A program made the translations under genes and the position numbers. From Anagrus nilaparvatae (Eukaryota > Arthropoda > Insecta > Hymenoptera > Mymaridae): a stretch of 64,000 nucleotides of DNA. The notes under the pieces are model-generated. The model saw only the letters and a list, made by a program, of their open reading frames with translations, was not told where the DNA came from and searched no databases. Shown here piece by piece: positions 51,720-63,418 of this stretch. The stretch is from the NCBI GenBank assembly GCA_022575985.1, contig JAKSXM010000107.1, forward strand, positions 1,488,001-1,552,000. The letters run 5' to 3'. Each line of letters begins with the position of its first letter. Positions within the stretch are counted from its first letter, which is position 1.

Positions 51720-53017
51720 GTGATTATTGATAAAGATTGTTTGTGTCTATTGAATAAAAAAAACACTCGAACTTTTATAAATAAGCAAATATATAAAAAA
51801 ATTAGCTTTTTCTAATTAAGATACAATTTATAACTGCATTTTATTTTATATTTTACAAGTACAAAGAAATTACAAAAACTGGAAAGATTAATAATAACAT
51901 AAAAATAAAAAAATATCAATTCTTCTTGTATTTTATAATGCTATTGAATTTATAACTTTAAATAACATCAAAAAGGTTAATCAATATACTAATGAATCAT
52001 TTAAATAAAATTACTAGTAATTTATCACTTATTATAATTAACAATATAAAGTCCAATAAAACTGACAAAAAACAGAAAATTATTTTTTTCTTTAATAAAA
52101 CAAAACAATAATATACAGCTCCAAAATTTTTCTATGGAATGTTACTACATAGTTACCTGATGTATAACTAGCAACCTACATTATCAACGTTAATAAGGCG
52201 CGCAATTTAAATACACCTAAGTAATTATCTAAACATGTAAAGTAAATTGAGAGACAGATAACTTCCCATGTACATATTGAAGCATTATACCCCGGGTATA
52301 ATATTTATTAATAATAATTTGAATATTTTATTTATCGCGCGCTCCACTAGAGTGCTCTGTATAATATCTGTTACGATGCGCGCGCTGGGTCTCTCGCAAG
52401 GTCCGTTATCTGCTTATTACCTAAAAGCACGCACAAAATTTTGCCATTATCTGGCGGTAATCCCCAGAGTAAACATCTCTCTCCGGTGGTCTTCCCCGGT
52501 TGTGAACTTTAGTGTCGCTGGCCTGCTGGTTAACCTCAGGTAAAACATCCTCGGAGGTTATCCTCCGAGGACGCGGAACCTGTAGGATATCCACAGGTCG
52601 GTGATATAAAATTAGTGTCTGTTTATAGGTAATGTTTTCTATCGCGAAGTTATTTTTATAAAATGGAGCATTAATTAATTATTCAATAAATTGTAAAATA
52701 TAATTATTTTTGTTAATACGTTTTCTTTTCTTAATTAAAATCATAAATGTTTGTTATATTTTAATTATCATAATCAATATAAAAAATTATTTATTATTTT
52801 ATAAATTTAAATATAAACATTACTACTATTCAATAAACAAAATAAAATATTTCTTTATCAATTTTAAAGCATAAAATTCTGTGTTACCATTTATTTCATA
52901 TTAACCTCCCACAACAAGCCATATCCTTAAATAATTTAATTTTAAGATTTTATTAAAAAACTGTATGAGTTAATACACCCTAGGGGTAAGTGCATCAATA
53001 TAAATATGTTTTTTTTA
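51720..53017. other. 5' region of the transposase gene, interior of the fold-back
   Basis: No further gene. A less AT-rich patch at 52330-52600 includes the hairpin CCTCGGAGG-TTAT-CCTCCGAGG at 52549-52570. The plus-strand frame at 52268-52543 shows no known features. Confidence 0.4.
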
Positions 53018-53144
53018 AATATTTTCACACATAAGCATAAAAATGTAAAAAAATCAAAATTTAAAAAAATAGAATTCACGAAAATCGGGATTACGCGCTT
53101 AAAACAAAAATTACCCTCGGGAAATTTTTTTCAGTGAAATATAT

Positions 53145-54546
53145 CGGTAGTTCTTAGCTATTTTTACCAAAGTCTGAGGTCGATGTCTTGGATTTAAAAA
53201 ATACCAATTGTACTGTGTTTAGTATGTAAAAATATGATTACTGGCCAATTTTTAAGGCTCTAGGTGGCTTGGTTGCGATTTGGCAGCTGTTTTTCCAATT
53301 TTGATTTTTTTCGAATTCTCAGCCACCCGTTTACTTTTTATTTTCTGGACGCCCTAAGTAAGCCTAAAAAATATTTTCTATATAAAGGTGGGTAGTAAAA
53401 ATTCCCGCCCAATCCGAATCTGACCATATTTTTTCGGAAAAACCTCAGGAAAAGCCGGAAAATCGGAAAAACTAAAGGAAACCGGAAAATACAAATTTCT
53501 CAAAAAGCGTCACTTTTTTTTTTTTTTTTTATTTTTTTTACACGTGTTTTCCCATACTTTTCATGCTGGTAACCTCCTTTTTTGTCCCATTTGCCTTTTA
53601 AGTACTTAAAAATCAATTTTAGGCTCAAAAAAATGATTTTAAAAATTGTTCATTTTCTGAATTTTCCAATTTTCTCGCTTTTCCTGATAGAAAATGAAAA
53701 ATCTGACTTGATTTTCGGATTCCTCGGGAAATTTTACATTGAAAACCTTCCTGGGTAAAATTTTAGAGGCCTCTGTAACGCTGTAAAAAATAGAAAAACA
53801 AATAATCTGCTAAAATCAAAAAAATAAACAGAATTAAAAAATAGCAAAATTTAATTATGTTTAATTATGTTTGATTTTAGCAGGTTATCTTGTTTTTCTT
53901 TTTTTTAAAGCGTCACAAAGGCCTCTAAAATTTTACCCAGGAAGGTTTTCAATGTAAAATTTCCCGAGGAATCCGAAAATCAAGTCAGATTTTTCATTTT
54001 CTATCAGGAAAAGCGAGAAAATTGGAAAATTCAGAAAATGAACAATTTTTAAAATCATTTTTTTGAGCCTAAAATTGATTTTTAAGTACTTAAAAGGCAA
54101 ATGGGACAAAAAAGGAGGTTACCAGCATGAAAAGTATGGGAAAACACGTGTAAAAAAAATAAAAAAAAAAAAAAAAAGTGACGCTTTTTGAGAAATTTGT
54201 ATTTTCCGGTTTCCTTTAGTTTTTCCGATTTTCCGGCTTTTCCTGAGGTTTCTCCGAAAAAATATGGTCAGATTCGGATTGGGCGGGAATTTTTACTACC
54301 CACCTTTATATAGAAAATATTTTTTAGGCTTACTTAGGGCGTCCAGAAAATAAAAAGTAAACGGGTGGCTGAGAATTCGAAAAAAATCAAAATTGGAAAA
54401 ACAGCTGCCAAATCGCAACCAAGCCACCTAGAGCCTTAAAAATTGGCCAGTAATCATATTTCTACATACTAAACACAGTACAATTGGTATTTTTTAAATC
54501 CAAGACATCGACCTCAGACTTGGGTAAAAATAGCTAAGAACTACCG
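53145..54546. mobile_element. 1.4-kb fold-back insertion with ATAT target duplication
   Basis: Starts CGGTAGTTCTTAGCTA and ends with its inverse; ATAT flanks it at 53141-53144 and 54547-54550. The left arm of the host element (near 48270) shows the uninterrupted site. The arms, about 650 bp, are nearly identical throughout, so the insertion is young. No coding sequence. Confidence 0.85.
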
Positions 54547-54969
54547 ATATGCGATTTTGGAAAATTTTGAGAGAAAAATTTTTTTTTTAAAGTTGCAAGC
54601 TTTTCGGGTATGCCCATTTAAAGTTTAGGGTTGAAAATTACTAATTTGAATTTTCCCGCGAAATGACGCCCTGTAGTCAGAATCCGACTGAAAATTCGAG
54701 TTTTTCATAAAATTTTACATCGAAAACCTTTTTTTGTTTTTTTTTTTAACGTTTTTTAATGATTTTATAACGAACTTTGAAAAACGGTGGCTGAGAGGTT
54801 AATATTTACCAAAAAACTTTGAACTGGCATACAACCCTTAAAAATCTATAAAAAACCTTCAGATTTGGGGAATAATCTAATTTTAACATGTTTTAACGAA
54901 AAAAAAAAATTTTTTATTTTTAAGACCTTGACCAACATTTTGTGCTATTTATCCGTGGAATTCCTCTGC

Positions 54970-55360
54970 GCTATAACTCGGAAGGGGTGCATTTTTATGA
55001 AAAACTGCAATCAATGTTTTTATGTTAAAAAATGGTAATTTATCGATTGGTTAAGTTTTTTTGTAACCCCCCCAAGAAGTTCCCCCCCCCCCCCGCCCCA
55101 GCGCTTTTCCCCACTATCGGAAGTTGTTTACTTCGGTACTGGGCATCTTTCTTAGCAAAATTCAAGTTACTTCAAGTATCTGCTATCTACTTATAATTAG
55201 TCCTTCGAGATTTTACTTCCTTTACTGGAGTAAATATATACTATTCTCTAAAGATATCATCAAATAAGAAAATGGATATCGGCGGTCTTAAACATGGAAA
55301 AACCAAAAATTCAAAAAATTTAGTTTTCTTAAGATTTCTCCTTAATAAAAGGCTTAAATT
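54970..55360. other. spacer with a long C run
   Basis: Contains C-rich tracts at about 55069-55100; otherwise nothing recognised. Confidence 0.4.
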
Positions 55361-55364
55361 AAAA

Positions 55365-56058
55365 AAATAGTACACATAAAAAAGACAAACAAAACTGTAA
55401 TTTCTTAAAAATTATGAAATATTTTAGGTCAGTAATAAGACTGACAAATAAATTTCCATCTTTTTTAAGCAATAATTATATTGTATAAGATTATGTTCCA
55501 TATTGACCAAGTTAATATCTGATTTAAATTTAAAGTTTTGAAAGGAAAAAATATAAAAAAAGTTTTGATATTTAATTTTTTGGCATTGGGTCTAAAAAAT
55601 GCCAAGAAATTACAGTTTTGTTTGTCTTTTTTATGTGTACTATTTTCTATATAGTAAACTAGTCATGCCTTTTCAGTAATTAAACTGTTATTAAATTTGA
55701 CTGACAATATATAAATAAAAGTATATATATTTTGTGTTGTACCATCTTAACACTGATGAACATAAACTGTAATTTCTCTCGAAAGTGAAATGGTGTACTA
55801 AAGGTATATAAATGGGTTTTAAGAAATCTTTAACATCTATGGTTTATATAAAGAAGTATAGTAGTATAATTTACTGATGATGGCTCGTACAGAAATTTAC
55901 TATACAGAGCTGAAATAAGCCATTTTAAAAATTATGAAATATTTTAGGACAGTAATAAGACTGACAAAAAAATTTCCATCTTTTTTAAGCAATAATTATA
56001 TTGTATAAGATTATGTTCCATATTGACCAAGTTAATATCTGATTTAAATTTAAATGCA
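55365..56058. repeat. direct and inverted repeats of a Penelope-like terminus
   Basis: A ~125-bp segment (AAAATTATGAAATATTTTAG to GTTAATATCTGATTTAAATT) is present at about 55410-55535 and again at 55930-56058 in the same orientation. A ~45-bp inverted pair (GTACACATAAAAAAGACAAA near 55368 and its inverse near 55625) lies around the first copy. With the hammerhead-like motif between them, this resembles the pseudo-LTR arrangement of Penelope-like elements. Confidence 0.55.
55868..55920 (+). ncRNA. hammerhead-ribozyme-like motif
   Basis: CTGATGA (55874-55880), then GGCTC pairing with GAGCT (stem II, large loop), then GAAAT (55912). CTGANGA-stem-GAAA is the hammerhead core, known in Penelope-like elements. 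Stems I and III were not convincingly found, so this may be degenerate. Confidence 0.4.
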
Positions 56059-56921
56059 CATGTACTATAATTAACAAAGATTATATGGGTAGATTTATAT
56101 CAAGTGGGTGCGATTTTTTTGGTTGGGTCTTGAAAACTGTCCCAAAGTATTTATTTCTGAAAGTACTACCAAAAATAACTCACCAGCCCAATTTTTAGCC
56201 TCCTAGAGCAAAATCTCGATTTTTGGCAGCCATTTTTGTGTTTTGGACTTTTGTAAAAAAGGTAAGAAAAATGAGTCATAATTTTTTTTATTATTGCTGT
56301 AAAAAACTTACATTAGCATGAAAAATTTTTTCCATATAAGTCCGAATAGGAAATTTCCCTGGCTATCCGATTCCGGAGTCAAAAATTTCTTTTTAGTAGC
56401 GCATGCTTGAGAAATCGCTAAGATAGGCTGTTTTTTTCAAAAGTCGATTTCTCAAATGCCTATTAGTAAAACATCTTCTAACCAAGCTCAAAATCTTCCT
56501 TAAACCTTATATTTTTTGGAAAAAAAAAATTTCGATGGGACACTGCTTTTTGGGAGCTCTAGATAAAAAAATAGCAGCTTTGAAAAGATCATTTTTTACA
56601 AATTTCAAATCTCCCGCCAAGTCACGTGACCAATCAAAAATCTGACCAAAAATTTGGATTCCGCGGGAAATTTTACATAAGGATATATCTTTTTATGATT
56701 TTAAGAGCTTTTATGTTAAAACAGTGAAATAATACAGAATTTTCTGATTAATTTTGAATAATTTGGTATAATTAAATAATAAAAAAATTCCTTAAAAAAA
56801 TGAGATATTTTAATCTTTTAATTTAAAATTTCGCTGCTAAGTGATATACAACCAATATAGGAATAAAGTTTTTATCAAAATACCATACAAATATGGAATT
56901 TATAATCAAATTTAAAAAGTT
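56059..56921. other. partial arm of the fold-back family, and spacer
   Basis: About 56580-56700 (CAAGTCACGTGACCAATC and TCTGACCAAAAATTTG) is the inverse of 6380-6450 inside the short fold-back, so this is an isolated piece of that family. The rest is unrecognised. Confidence 0.45.
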
Positions 56922-57305
56922 TTGGACAATGAAAAATACCAAACAATACTTCTTTTAAATAAGGATTTAAGCAAGTTCATAATTAAAGGGAAAATAAATC
57001 ATAAACATAATAATACAGGAATAGTTTATAAAATCAAATGCAAAGATTTTAATAGTGTATATATCGGTGAGACAAAAAGATCACTTTTTATGAGGGTTAA
57101 TGAACACAAAAGAAATAAAAATTCAGTAATTTCTACATACTGCAATGAAAATAATGACAGTTTTGATTTTAAAAAACTATACATAGTTTATGAAGAAAGG
57201 GGCTGGACAAAAAGAAAAATTTCAAAAAGCATCCACATCCCCCTATTTAATCCCACCATCAATGTAAAAAAAGTCACCAACAACTTAAACGTCTCATACT
57301 ATTGA
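56922..57305 (+). pseudogene. Penelope-like element fragment: GIY-YIG endonuclease domain
   Basis: The 127-aa frame contains TGIVYKIKCKDFNSVYIGET followed by KRSLFMRVNEHKR, the GIY-YIG endonuclease signature with the conserved Arg and the EH motif. In Penelope-like retroelements this domain follows the reverse transcriptase; no reverse transcriptase is seen upstream, so the copy is 5'-truncated. The frame closes at TGA 57303 and continues into a 3' tail that recurs at 58225-58310 and, inverted, at 9345-9440. The endonuclease piece itself is undamaged. Confidence 0.8.
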
Positions 57306-57507
57306 TCAAAAAAAGATGTGGACCTCTAGTATTTTTGAAATATTTTCCAGAAAAATGGTCCCAGAATATTCGGGTGAAAAAAAATCAGTTGCTAGATTAT
57401 CCTTCAATCTCTGTAAAAAATTTTATGATTGTAACTTTATTAGGAGGGGAAGGACAACAATAAATGCATCAAAAAAGTAAGAAAAAAATTTTTTTATTTA
57501 TATGCCG

Positions 57508-58215
57508 TTTTTAAACGTTTAATTGGTGCATTAAAAATTATTTTAAATTAATCAAATTTTAACTGCAGGTTCTTTAACCCTTTAACTTCAGGGGAGCGTT
57601 GGAATTTTCAAAAAATATTAACAAATAAATTGTTTATAACAATTTAAGCTAAAATCGCTTCTGCTTATCGTAGAAACGTAATTCTTTTTTTAAATGACAG
57701 GTAATCATGCCTGGATTACAATTTTAGAATTTGGTCAACGTCAGAATATTGGTTTGATAACAGTATCCAAAAAACGAGTGAATTTTTATGAATAGAATGC
57801 TAATAAAGAAGCCCCATTGTTCATTAATAACCTGACGAATAAAAAAGTTTATGACCTAAACACCTGCCAATATTTATTCATCAGGTTATTAATGAACAAT
57901 GGGGCTTCTTTATTAGGATTCTATTCATAAAAATTCACTCGTTTTTTGGATACTGTTATCAAACCAATATTGTGACGTTGACTAAATTCTAAAATTGTAA
58001 TCCAGGCATGATTAACTGTCATTTAAAAAAAGAATTACGTTTCTACGATAAGCAGAATCGATTTTAGCTTAAATTGTTATAAACAATTTATTTGTTAATA
58101 TTTTTTGAAAATTCCAACGCTCCCCTGAAGTTAAAGGGTTAAAGAACCTGCAGTTAAAATTTGGTTAATTTAAAATAATTTTTAATGCACCAATTAAACG
58201 TTTAAAAACAAGATT
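57508..58215. mobile_element. 708-bp near-perfect fold-back, inserted in a Penelope-like tail
   Basis: Arms of about 330 bp: left from CGTTTTTAAACGTTTAATTG through TTTAACTTCAGGGGAGCGTT; right is the inverse, ending near 58210. The centre is near 57860 (TAATAACCTGA...TCAGGTTATTA). The Penelope 3' tail appears on both sides, at 57340-57395 and 58225-58310 in inverse orientation, so the larger structure is also palindromic. Confidence 0.75.
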
Positions 58216-58315
58216 TTTTTTCACTCGAACATTCTGGGACTATTTTTCTGGAAAATAATTCAAAAATACGAGAGGTCAATATCTTTTTTTGATCGATAGT
58301 ATATACATGCAATCA

Positions 58316-59700
58316 ATACTCTCAAACATCAAAGATAAAAATTGATACTATTAATTCTACTGCTTATCAATCGTACGACCAATCGCCAAAATAATATATA
58401 AACAAAGATCTGCTGATCATATTTATTACAAGTTTTTTCTTTTTTCTTTCTTTCTACAGATATAAATAATAAAGTTCTTTTTTAAAATAATTTGTTTAAA
58501 GTTTTTTATTACAATTGTTAATAATATTAAAAAAATAAATATGATAATATACAATAAGTGCAATAGAACATAAAAACAATAGATTTTTAGTCAAATTCAT
58601 TTTACGTTTAATACAAATTCAAGGTACATAGGCTATGTAAAAAAAACCATATTTACAAGTATTGTAATTTTTTCAATTTTTTCTTATATTTTATATGTAT
58701 TTTTAGTTACTGAAGAGGCTCATATAAATGAGAGAAACGTCTAAATTTTTAATACAGTTCATGTGATAAAAACTAAAAAAGTTTATTCATTTTTGCTCAG
58801 TCCTTGGTCATTACAAAATAACATTTTCAATATTTATATTATAAAGTAATGGGCGATATAAACAAAAATAACAATAATTATATAATTGAATTAAATTTAT
58901 GTTTTTTATTATCTATATTCATTAAAACACTGTAACAATTAAAATAAAAAATTGCTTTACTTTGTTCTACATAATATGCATACAATATATTATTGCGCCC
59001 GTCAGGGCGCGCGACTAAGTTAAGTCCCTATAAACTTAGAAGCACTAATATACAGGAAATTGAGGTTTCTCTCTCTAATTTTGAGATGACCTTCAAGAGC
59101 TTTCGATCGAATAGCTCGAAAACCTCGGATTTCGATTATTATGTGTTCTTCAACACTGGTATGTTTAAAAGGAGTATAGAGTATTGGTTATGGAAAAAAG
59201 AAGAAGAAGAAGAAAACATTTTAATAGGTATATATTAATAGCGTCTATTATATATTATTAGCGTCTTTTATTCTCTTTAGCGTCTATTTTAATAGCGTCT
59301 GCACTCGCCCGGTACAAGATATTATTTCTATATTATAAATATAAAAATAATAAAAGAAAATAGTAATAATTTTGAAAAAATCTCGTAAACTTAAACAGCC
59401 CTTTTAGTATTATTTTGTTAGTTAAAATTATTTGTGTGTGTATCAAAAAGAATTTAAAAATTATAAATAAGAAAGAAACAGGAAATACTTATTTGTGATA
59501 AGTTTTATTTGTGGTTTTATTTTTCATTCAGAATAACCTTTCAGAGGAACCTATCTTTAAATATTGAAATCTTAGGATTTATTTTGGCTATATTGACTCT
59601 AATTGTTATATACATACATATATATAAACATTATTTTATTTATTATATATAAAAAATAAAATAAATAAATGAACAATTTTTTTCTTTTAGGTTATAAGCT
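58316..59700. other. AT-rich spacer with a hammerhead-like motif and TAGCGTCT repeats
   Basis: No supported gene. GCGCCCGTCAGGGCGC (58995-59010) is a strong small hairpin, and TAGCGTCT occurs four times within 59240-59305. The frame at 58993-59238 shows no family motif. Confidence 0.4.
58703..58745 (+). ncRNA. hammerhead-ribozyme-like motif
   Basis: CTGAAGA (58710-58716), a stem CTCAT/ATGAG with a 4-nt loop, then GAAAC (58734-58738) and GTC. This fits the hammerhead core apart from spare bases beside stem II. Flanking stems are weak. Probably the end of a Penelope-like element. Confidence 0.4.
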
Positions 59701-59990
59701 TTTAACTAAGTGATTAAAAAATATAATTCAGTTCGGCTTTACATTTACAGTCTCATGTATTACTTAAGTATCATGAAATCCATGGCTGGAGCAGTTTTTA
59801 TTCTTCCGATGAATGCTCTGCAGTCTAAAAACTCATTAATTACAGAAAACATGTAATCAGTGTCTAAGGACGACAAGACTCATATGGTGTAATAGCTAAT
59901 TCCTTTTGAACTCCAGAACATTCATCGTAAGAACAAAGACTACTCCAGTAATGGATTTCTTGATAGTTAAGTAAAACATGAATGAAAAAT

Positions 59991-60775
59991 ACAAACTTTA
60001 TGATTCGTACTATTTAGGTTTCTAATTTTATACAGAAATTAAGCTAAAAGTAACATTTTCTTTCGGTTATTGATAATAATATCTATAATTATTAGAGCAG
60101 TTGTTCCAGAACCAAAACAAGAACTGCATTATTTATATTAGTTGTGTTGCTTTTATGAAGTTCGATTTATCCAATAGAAGCTGCAGAGAAATAATTTTGG
60201 CCTGTATCTGGTTCAGAATTATTAATACTGATTATAGAGTCTTATATGAGCTATCCGAAGATTTTATTTACTTTAGTTATTATTGATAAATAATCGAAAC
60301 AAGATGTTACTTTTAGTTTGAAAGTTTCTGTATCAAACTGGGATCCTGTAATACTGGAGTGTTAAAGTTTGTTTTCCCTAGTTCTATTTACTTATTAAAA
60401 TTAAAAGATACAAACTTTATGATTCGTACTATCCAGGTTTCAAATTTTATACAGAAATTAAGCTAAAAGTAACATCTTTTTTCGGTTATTGATAATAATA
60501 TCTATAATTATGAGAGCAGTTGTTCCAGAACCAAAACAATTATTATTATCAATAATAACTAAAATAAATAAAATCTTCGGATAGCTCATATAAAACTCTA
60601 TAATCAGAATTAATAATTCTGAACCAGATACAGGCCAAAATTATTTCTCTGCAGGTTCTAATGGATAAATAGAACTTCATAAAAGCAACACAACTAATAT
60701 TAATAATGCAGTTCTTGTTTTGGTTCTGGAACAACTGCTCTCATAATTATAGATATTATTGTCAATAACCGAAAA
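59991..60775. repeat. three copies of one segment, two direct and one inverted
   Basis: ACAAACTTTATGATTCGTAC starts copies at 59991 and 60410. The long first copy (to about 60290) reappears inverted at 60540-60775. Both orientations keep a 61-codon frame (60101-60286 plus, 60734-60549 minus) differing by only a few residues, but both begin at TTG and look like chance frames of a duplicated repeat. Confidence 0.7.
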
Positions 60776-61043
60776 AAGATGTTACTTATAGCTTTAAAAT
60801 TTCTTAAAATTTCTTTCTTAAAAATTCCAAGCGTCAATTTTTCACCCCCCTCTGCCGAGCCAAACTTTTTCAAATACCCCATCCAATGAACATGTTCCAT
60901 GTTAAAAAGTGCTCTAAAAGTGTTCTTCCTAAAGTATGTTGAAGTTTAGGTTATAAAATGATCCCATGCCAATTTTTAGCTCATTTAAGAACGTTTTAGG
61001 GGTCGCACAAACCCAGGGTATCTGTCAAAAAGTTGGCTAAGAC

Positions 61044-61621
61044 TGTTATTTTCAGAAGCTTTCTGAATTATTGTTCTTATTTTTTACGTAATAGGTGGCC
61101 CTGAAAAGGGCCGGTGGGTTTTTTAGCATTTGATGCGTGGCCCCAGCCACACGTTTTACACCCAACAATTCACAAGCATACAACAAATTCAATCACCAAG
61201 GTCACAAATACACATTCATACACAAACATACAAAAGAGAAACAAAAACTTACAAACATGCGAGCACCTCGTGCTCAGGTGACTTCTCCTGGCCAGGAATA
61301 TCAATGTCTCTTCAAGCCTACGAGCTCGGAAAATTGCACCAAGCGATTCAAACAATTACAGCTTACGAGCTGCTTCAATGAGGATTTAACGTCCGAAAGC
61401 CATGGACTCCTCCAAGTGCACCAAGCACATCAGCAACAATCAAACCAGCAAACAATCTCATCCACAGCATAGCGAAGATGTCAAGGTAGCCGCGTGCGTG
61501 AAGGCTGAAGTCAGGACAGCAAATGCTGCTTTGGCCAGATTCGCGGTTATACTTATAGGCCTTCGCTGACTTCGAGCTCGTTCACTGATTGGAGCGCGCG
61601 CAACAATTATGAGATGTGGCA
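61044..61621 (-). repeat. left copy of the 2,375-bp-spaced repeat (probable 3' LTR)
   Basis: At least 578 bp match the copy at 63419-64000. The main difference is 4 nt missing near 61304. It contains a histone-type stem-loop near its plus-strand start. Frames inside it (61137-61472) are shifted between copies by that indel, so they are not considered genes. Confidence 0.75.
61097..61112 (-). ncRNA. histone-type 3' stem-loop
   Basis: On the minus strand GGCCCTTTTCAGGGCC followed by ACC, identical in form to the replication-dependent histone mRNA 3' stem-loop (6-bp stem, TTTC/TTTT loop, ACC after it), with an A/G-rich stretch 10-25 nt downstream. Confidence 0.7.
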
Positions 61622-61640
61622 AAGGAGGATTTTACCAATC

Positions 61641-61656
61641 GGCCCTTTTCAGGGCC
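61641..61656 (+). ncRNA. histone-type 3' stem-loop, plus strand
   Basis: The same 16-nt stem-loop GGCCCTTTTCAGGGCC in the opposite orientation, followed by ACG and, further on, AAACGAAAAAA. It lies just outside the repeated segment. Confidence 0.65.
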
Positions 61657-63399
61657 ACGTTCCTTAAACGAAAAAATATAAGTACTCGACGTGGCAAAGG
61701 AGCAAAAGTCAAAGTTTAGAATAAGCCTCGCAAAGCAAGACTGCGCGCGGCAAGCCCGTGGCAAGGCTGTCAAAAAGGCATAGAAAGGCTAGAGGCCCGT
61801 GGTAAAGCGCCAAGCAAAGACTGCGCTTTGTCACGGATATTTATTTTTAATGCCTAAAAATAACATTCTTCACCCTGTAAAAACTTCTGGGTTTTTACAC
61901 CCAAGTTTGCTGAGTCAAATTTATGCTCCACCCTGTATGGGCTCCCAAGTAATTCAAATTGCAACAAATTTCGCGATTCTTTTTTTCTTTTTTACTCCGA
62001 ATTTTATATTTTTTTTTACTGCTGGACCGTGAAAATAAAACAAATTAAAATAGAATTTTAACAAAATTACTTCGTTCCGGTAAGGACCCGGAGATGATGC
62101 GTCTGCAGCCACACCATCCCCTAGAACTCTCCGAAACTAGGCAATTATTGTTTGCAAAAGTATTTAAAAGACACGCAAATCAAAATTCAAGTTTTTCAAA
62201 AGGTTACGCGATCCCGATATTTCAAAATCAGGTAAACGACCTTAGAAAAATTACATTGTAGAAAATTGAGACAAATATTGCCACATAAAATTTATTATTT
62301 GAAAACCGATAATATTTAATTTTGCACGAGAAATCCCAAGAGCTGAGATATAAAATGCGCGAAACCGGTATCATCGAAGTAACTAAATTTCAGATGAATG
62401 ATGCAATTAAATCACTCAAAATTTAAATGACATAAATCATAAATTTTAATTGCTTCATAGCCAAACAATTTAATTGTTCAGAGGAATAACGCGCAATAAA
62501 TTTCGTTGTACATGTTATGAGCAAAGGGAGCAAAGAGTTCACAAATAAATAGTCTACACGCTATCAGCAAAGGTAGCAAAGCCATTATTAAGTGGTAAAG
62601 GAGCAAAGGCCTACGCAAAACAAGGCAAAGCAAAGGCAAAGGCTGCGCGCGGCAAAACCGTTATAAATTTTGTGATAGCTGCTAGAGCAAAAGGAGCTAA
62701 GGCGACTGCAAAAAAAATGTTACTGTCACTAAGAGCAAAGGGAGCTAAGGCCATCACAAAGAAATGTTATTGCCGCAAGAGCAAAGGGTATTAAGGCCAT
62801 CGCTAAGCACCGCAAAGCTAAGTTTGCGTGGCAAGGCTATGTAAAAGGCCGGCCGAGCTCGCCAGAGTGCAGGAACGATTTGAATGCGTGGCAAAGCTAT
62901 GTAAAAGGCTAAGAGTGCCCAAGCTCGCCGGAGTAGCAAGGCTATGTGAAAGGCTACGAATGCCCAACAGTGTTCCCGGAGCAACTCTAATATATTTTTC
63001 TTTTATTCCCAACACTGCAATTTATAATTCACCAACTTTTAAAAGTTCAAGATGCAATTTAACTGCTCAAAATTAAGACGTCTCCATTCATTAATTTTAA
63101 TTGCTTCAAAGCCAAAAATTTAAATTATCCACTAGGGAAACGCGAAATATATTTCGAGTCAAGACATGTGCCACACAAGGTAATACACGAAGCCCGGCAA
63201 CGGGAATATACTGCTGATCAAGTCGCGTTAAAGTTGTAGACCCGGAGCATTAAAATGCATATCCGCGTGCATATATTTTTTATGTTACTAACAAATCACG
63301 ATTTAGAAAACGGGAAGTCTAGGGGTATTTCCCGAAATTAATCACTCTCGACGGATAACGAAACAAAAATAATCCAGAAAGCTTCTTCGGGTATAAAAG
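61657..63399. other. interior of the probable LTR element; lysine/alanine codon-like low complexity
   Basis: No intact gene. 62520-62980 is full of GCAAAG, GGCAAGGC and AAGGCTA units, which in places read like Lys/Ala-rich histone tails but with stops in every frame. A ~70-bp segment around TTTTAATTGCTTCA is duplicated (62440 and 63095). A TATAAAA at 63392-63398 faces right. Confidence 0.45.
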
Positions 63400-63417
63400 T
63401 TCCCGGTTGATGCACCA
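63400..63417 (-). other. probable primer binding site (tRNA-Gly-like)
   Basis: The minus strand reads TGGTGCATCAACCGGGAA, one base from the repeat at 63419. Its complement has the T-arm end ATTCCCGG-like, a 7-nt acceptor strand, the discriminator A and CCA, most like tRNA-Gly. Confidence 0.55.
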
Positions 63418-63418
63418 A

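Larger units (their letters stand above)
46803..54969. mobile_element. 8.2-kb fold-back DNA transposon with its own transposase gene
   Basis: The long inverted arms are left 46803-48425 and right 53018-54969. They begin GCGGAGGAATTCCACGG and end with the inverse. Each arm is interrupted by one palindromic insertion (47106-48147 and 53145-54546), and the partner arm shows the empty site each time. Without insertions the arms are about 570-580 bp. The interior carries a minus-strand transposase pseudogene (51719-48965). The family also includes the short copy at 5360-6955. Superfamily not identified. Confidence 0.8.

Noticed and set aside
52268..52543. 91-codon plus frame upstream of the fold-back transposase
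   Set aside because: Opposite strand to the transposase gene, no motif; probably part of its promoter region.
58993..59238. 81-codon plus frame after GCGCCCGTCAGGGCGC
   Set aside because: Starts at a non-ATG context next to a repeat-like hairpin, with low-complexity end; no family recognised.
61137..61472. 111-codon frame in the LTR-like repeat
   Set aside because: The second copy at 63512 differs by 4 nt that shift the frame, so coding constraint is absent.
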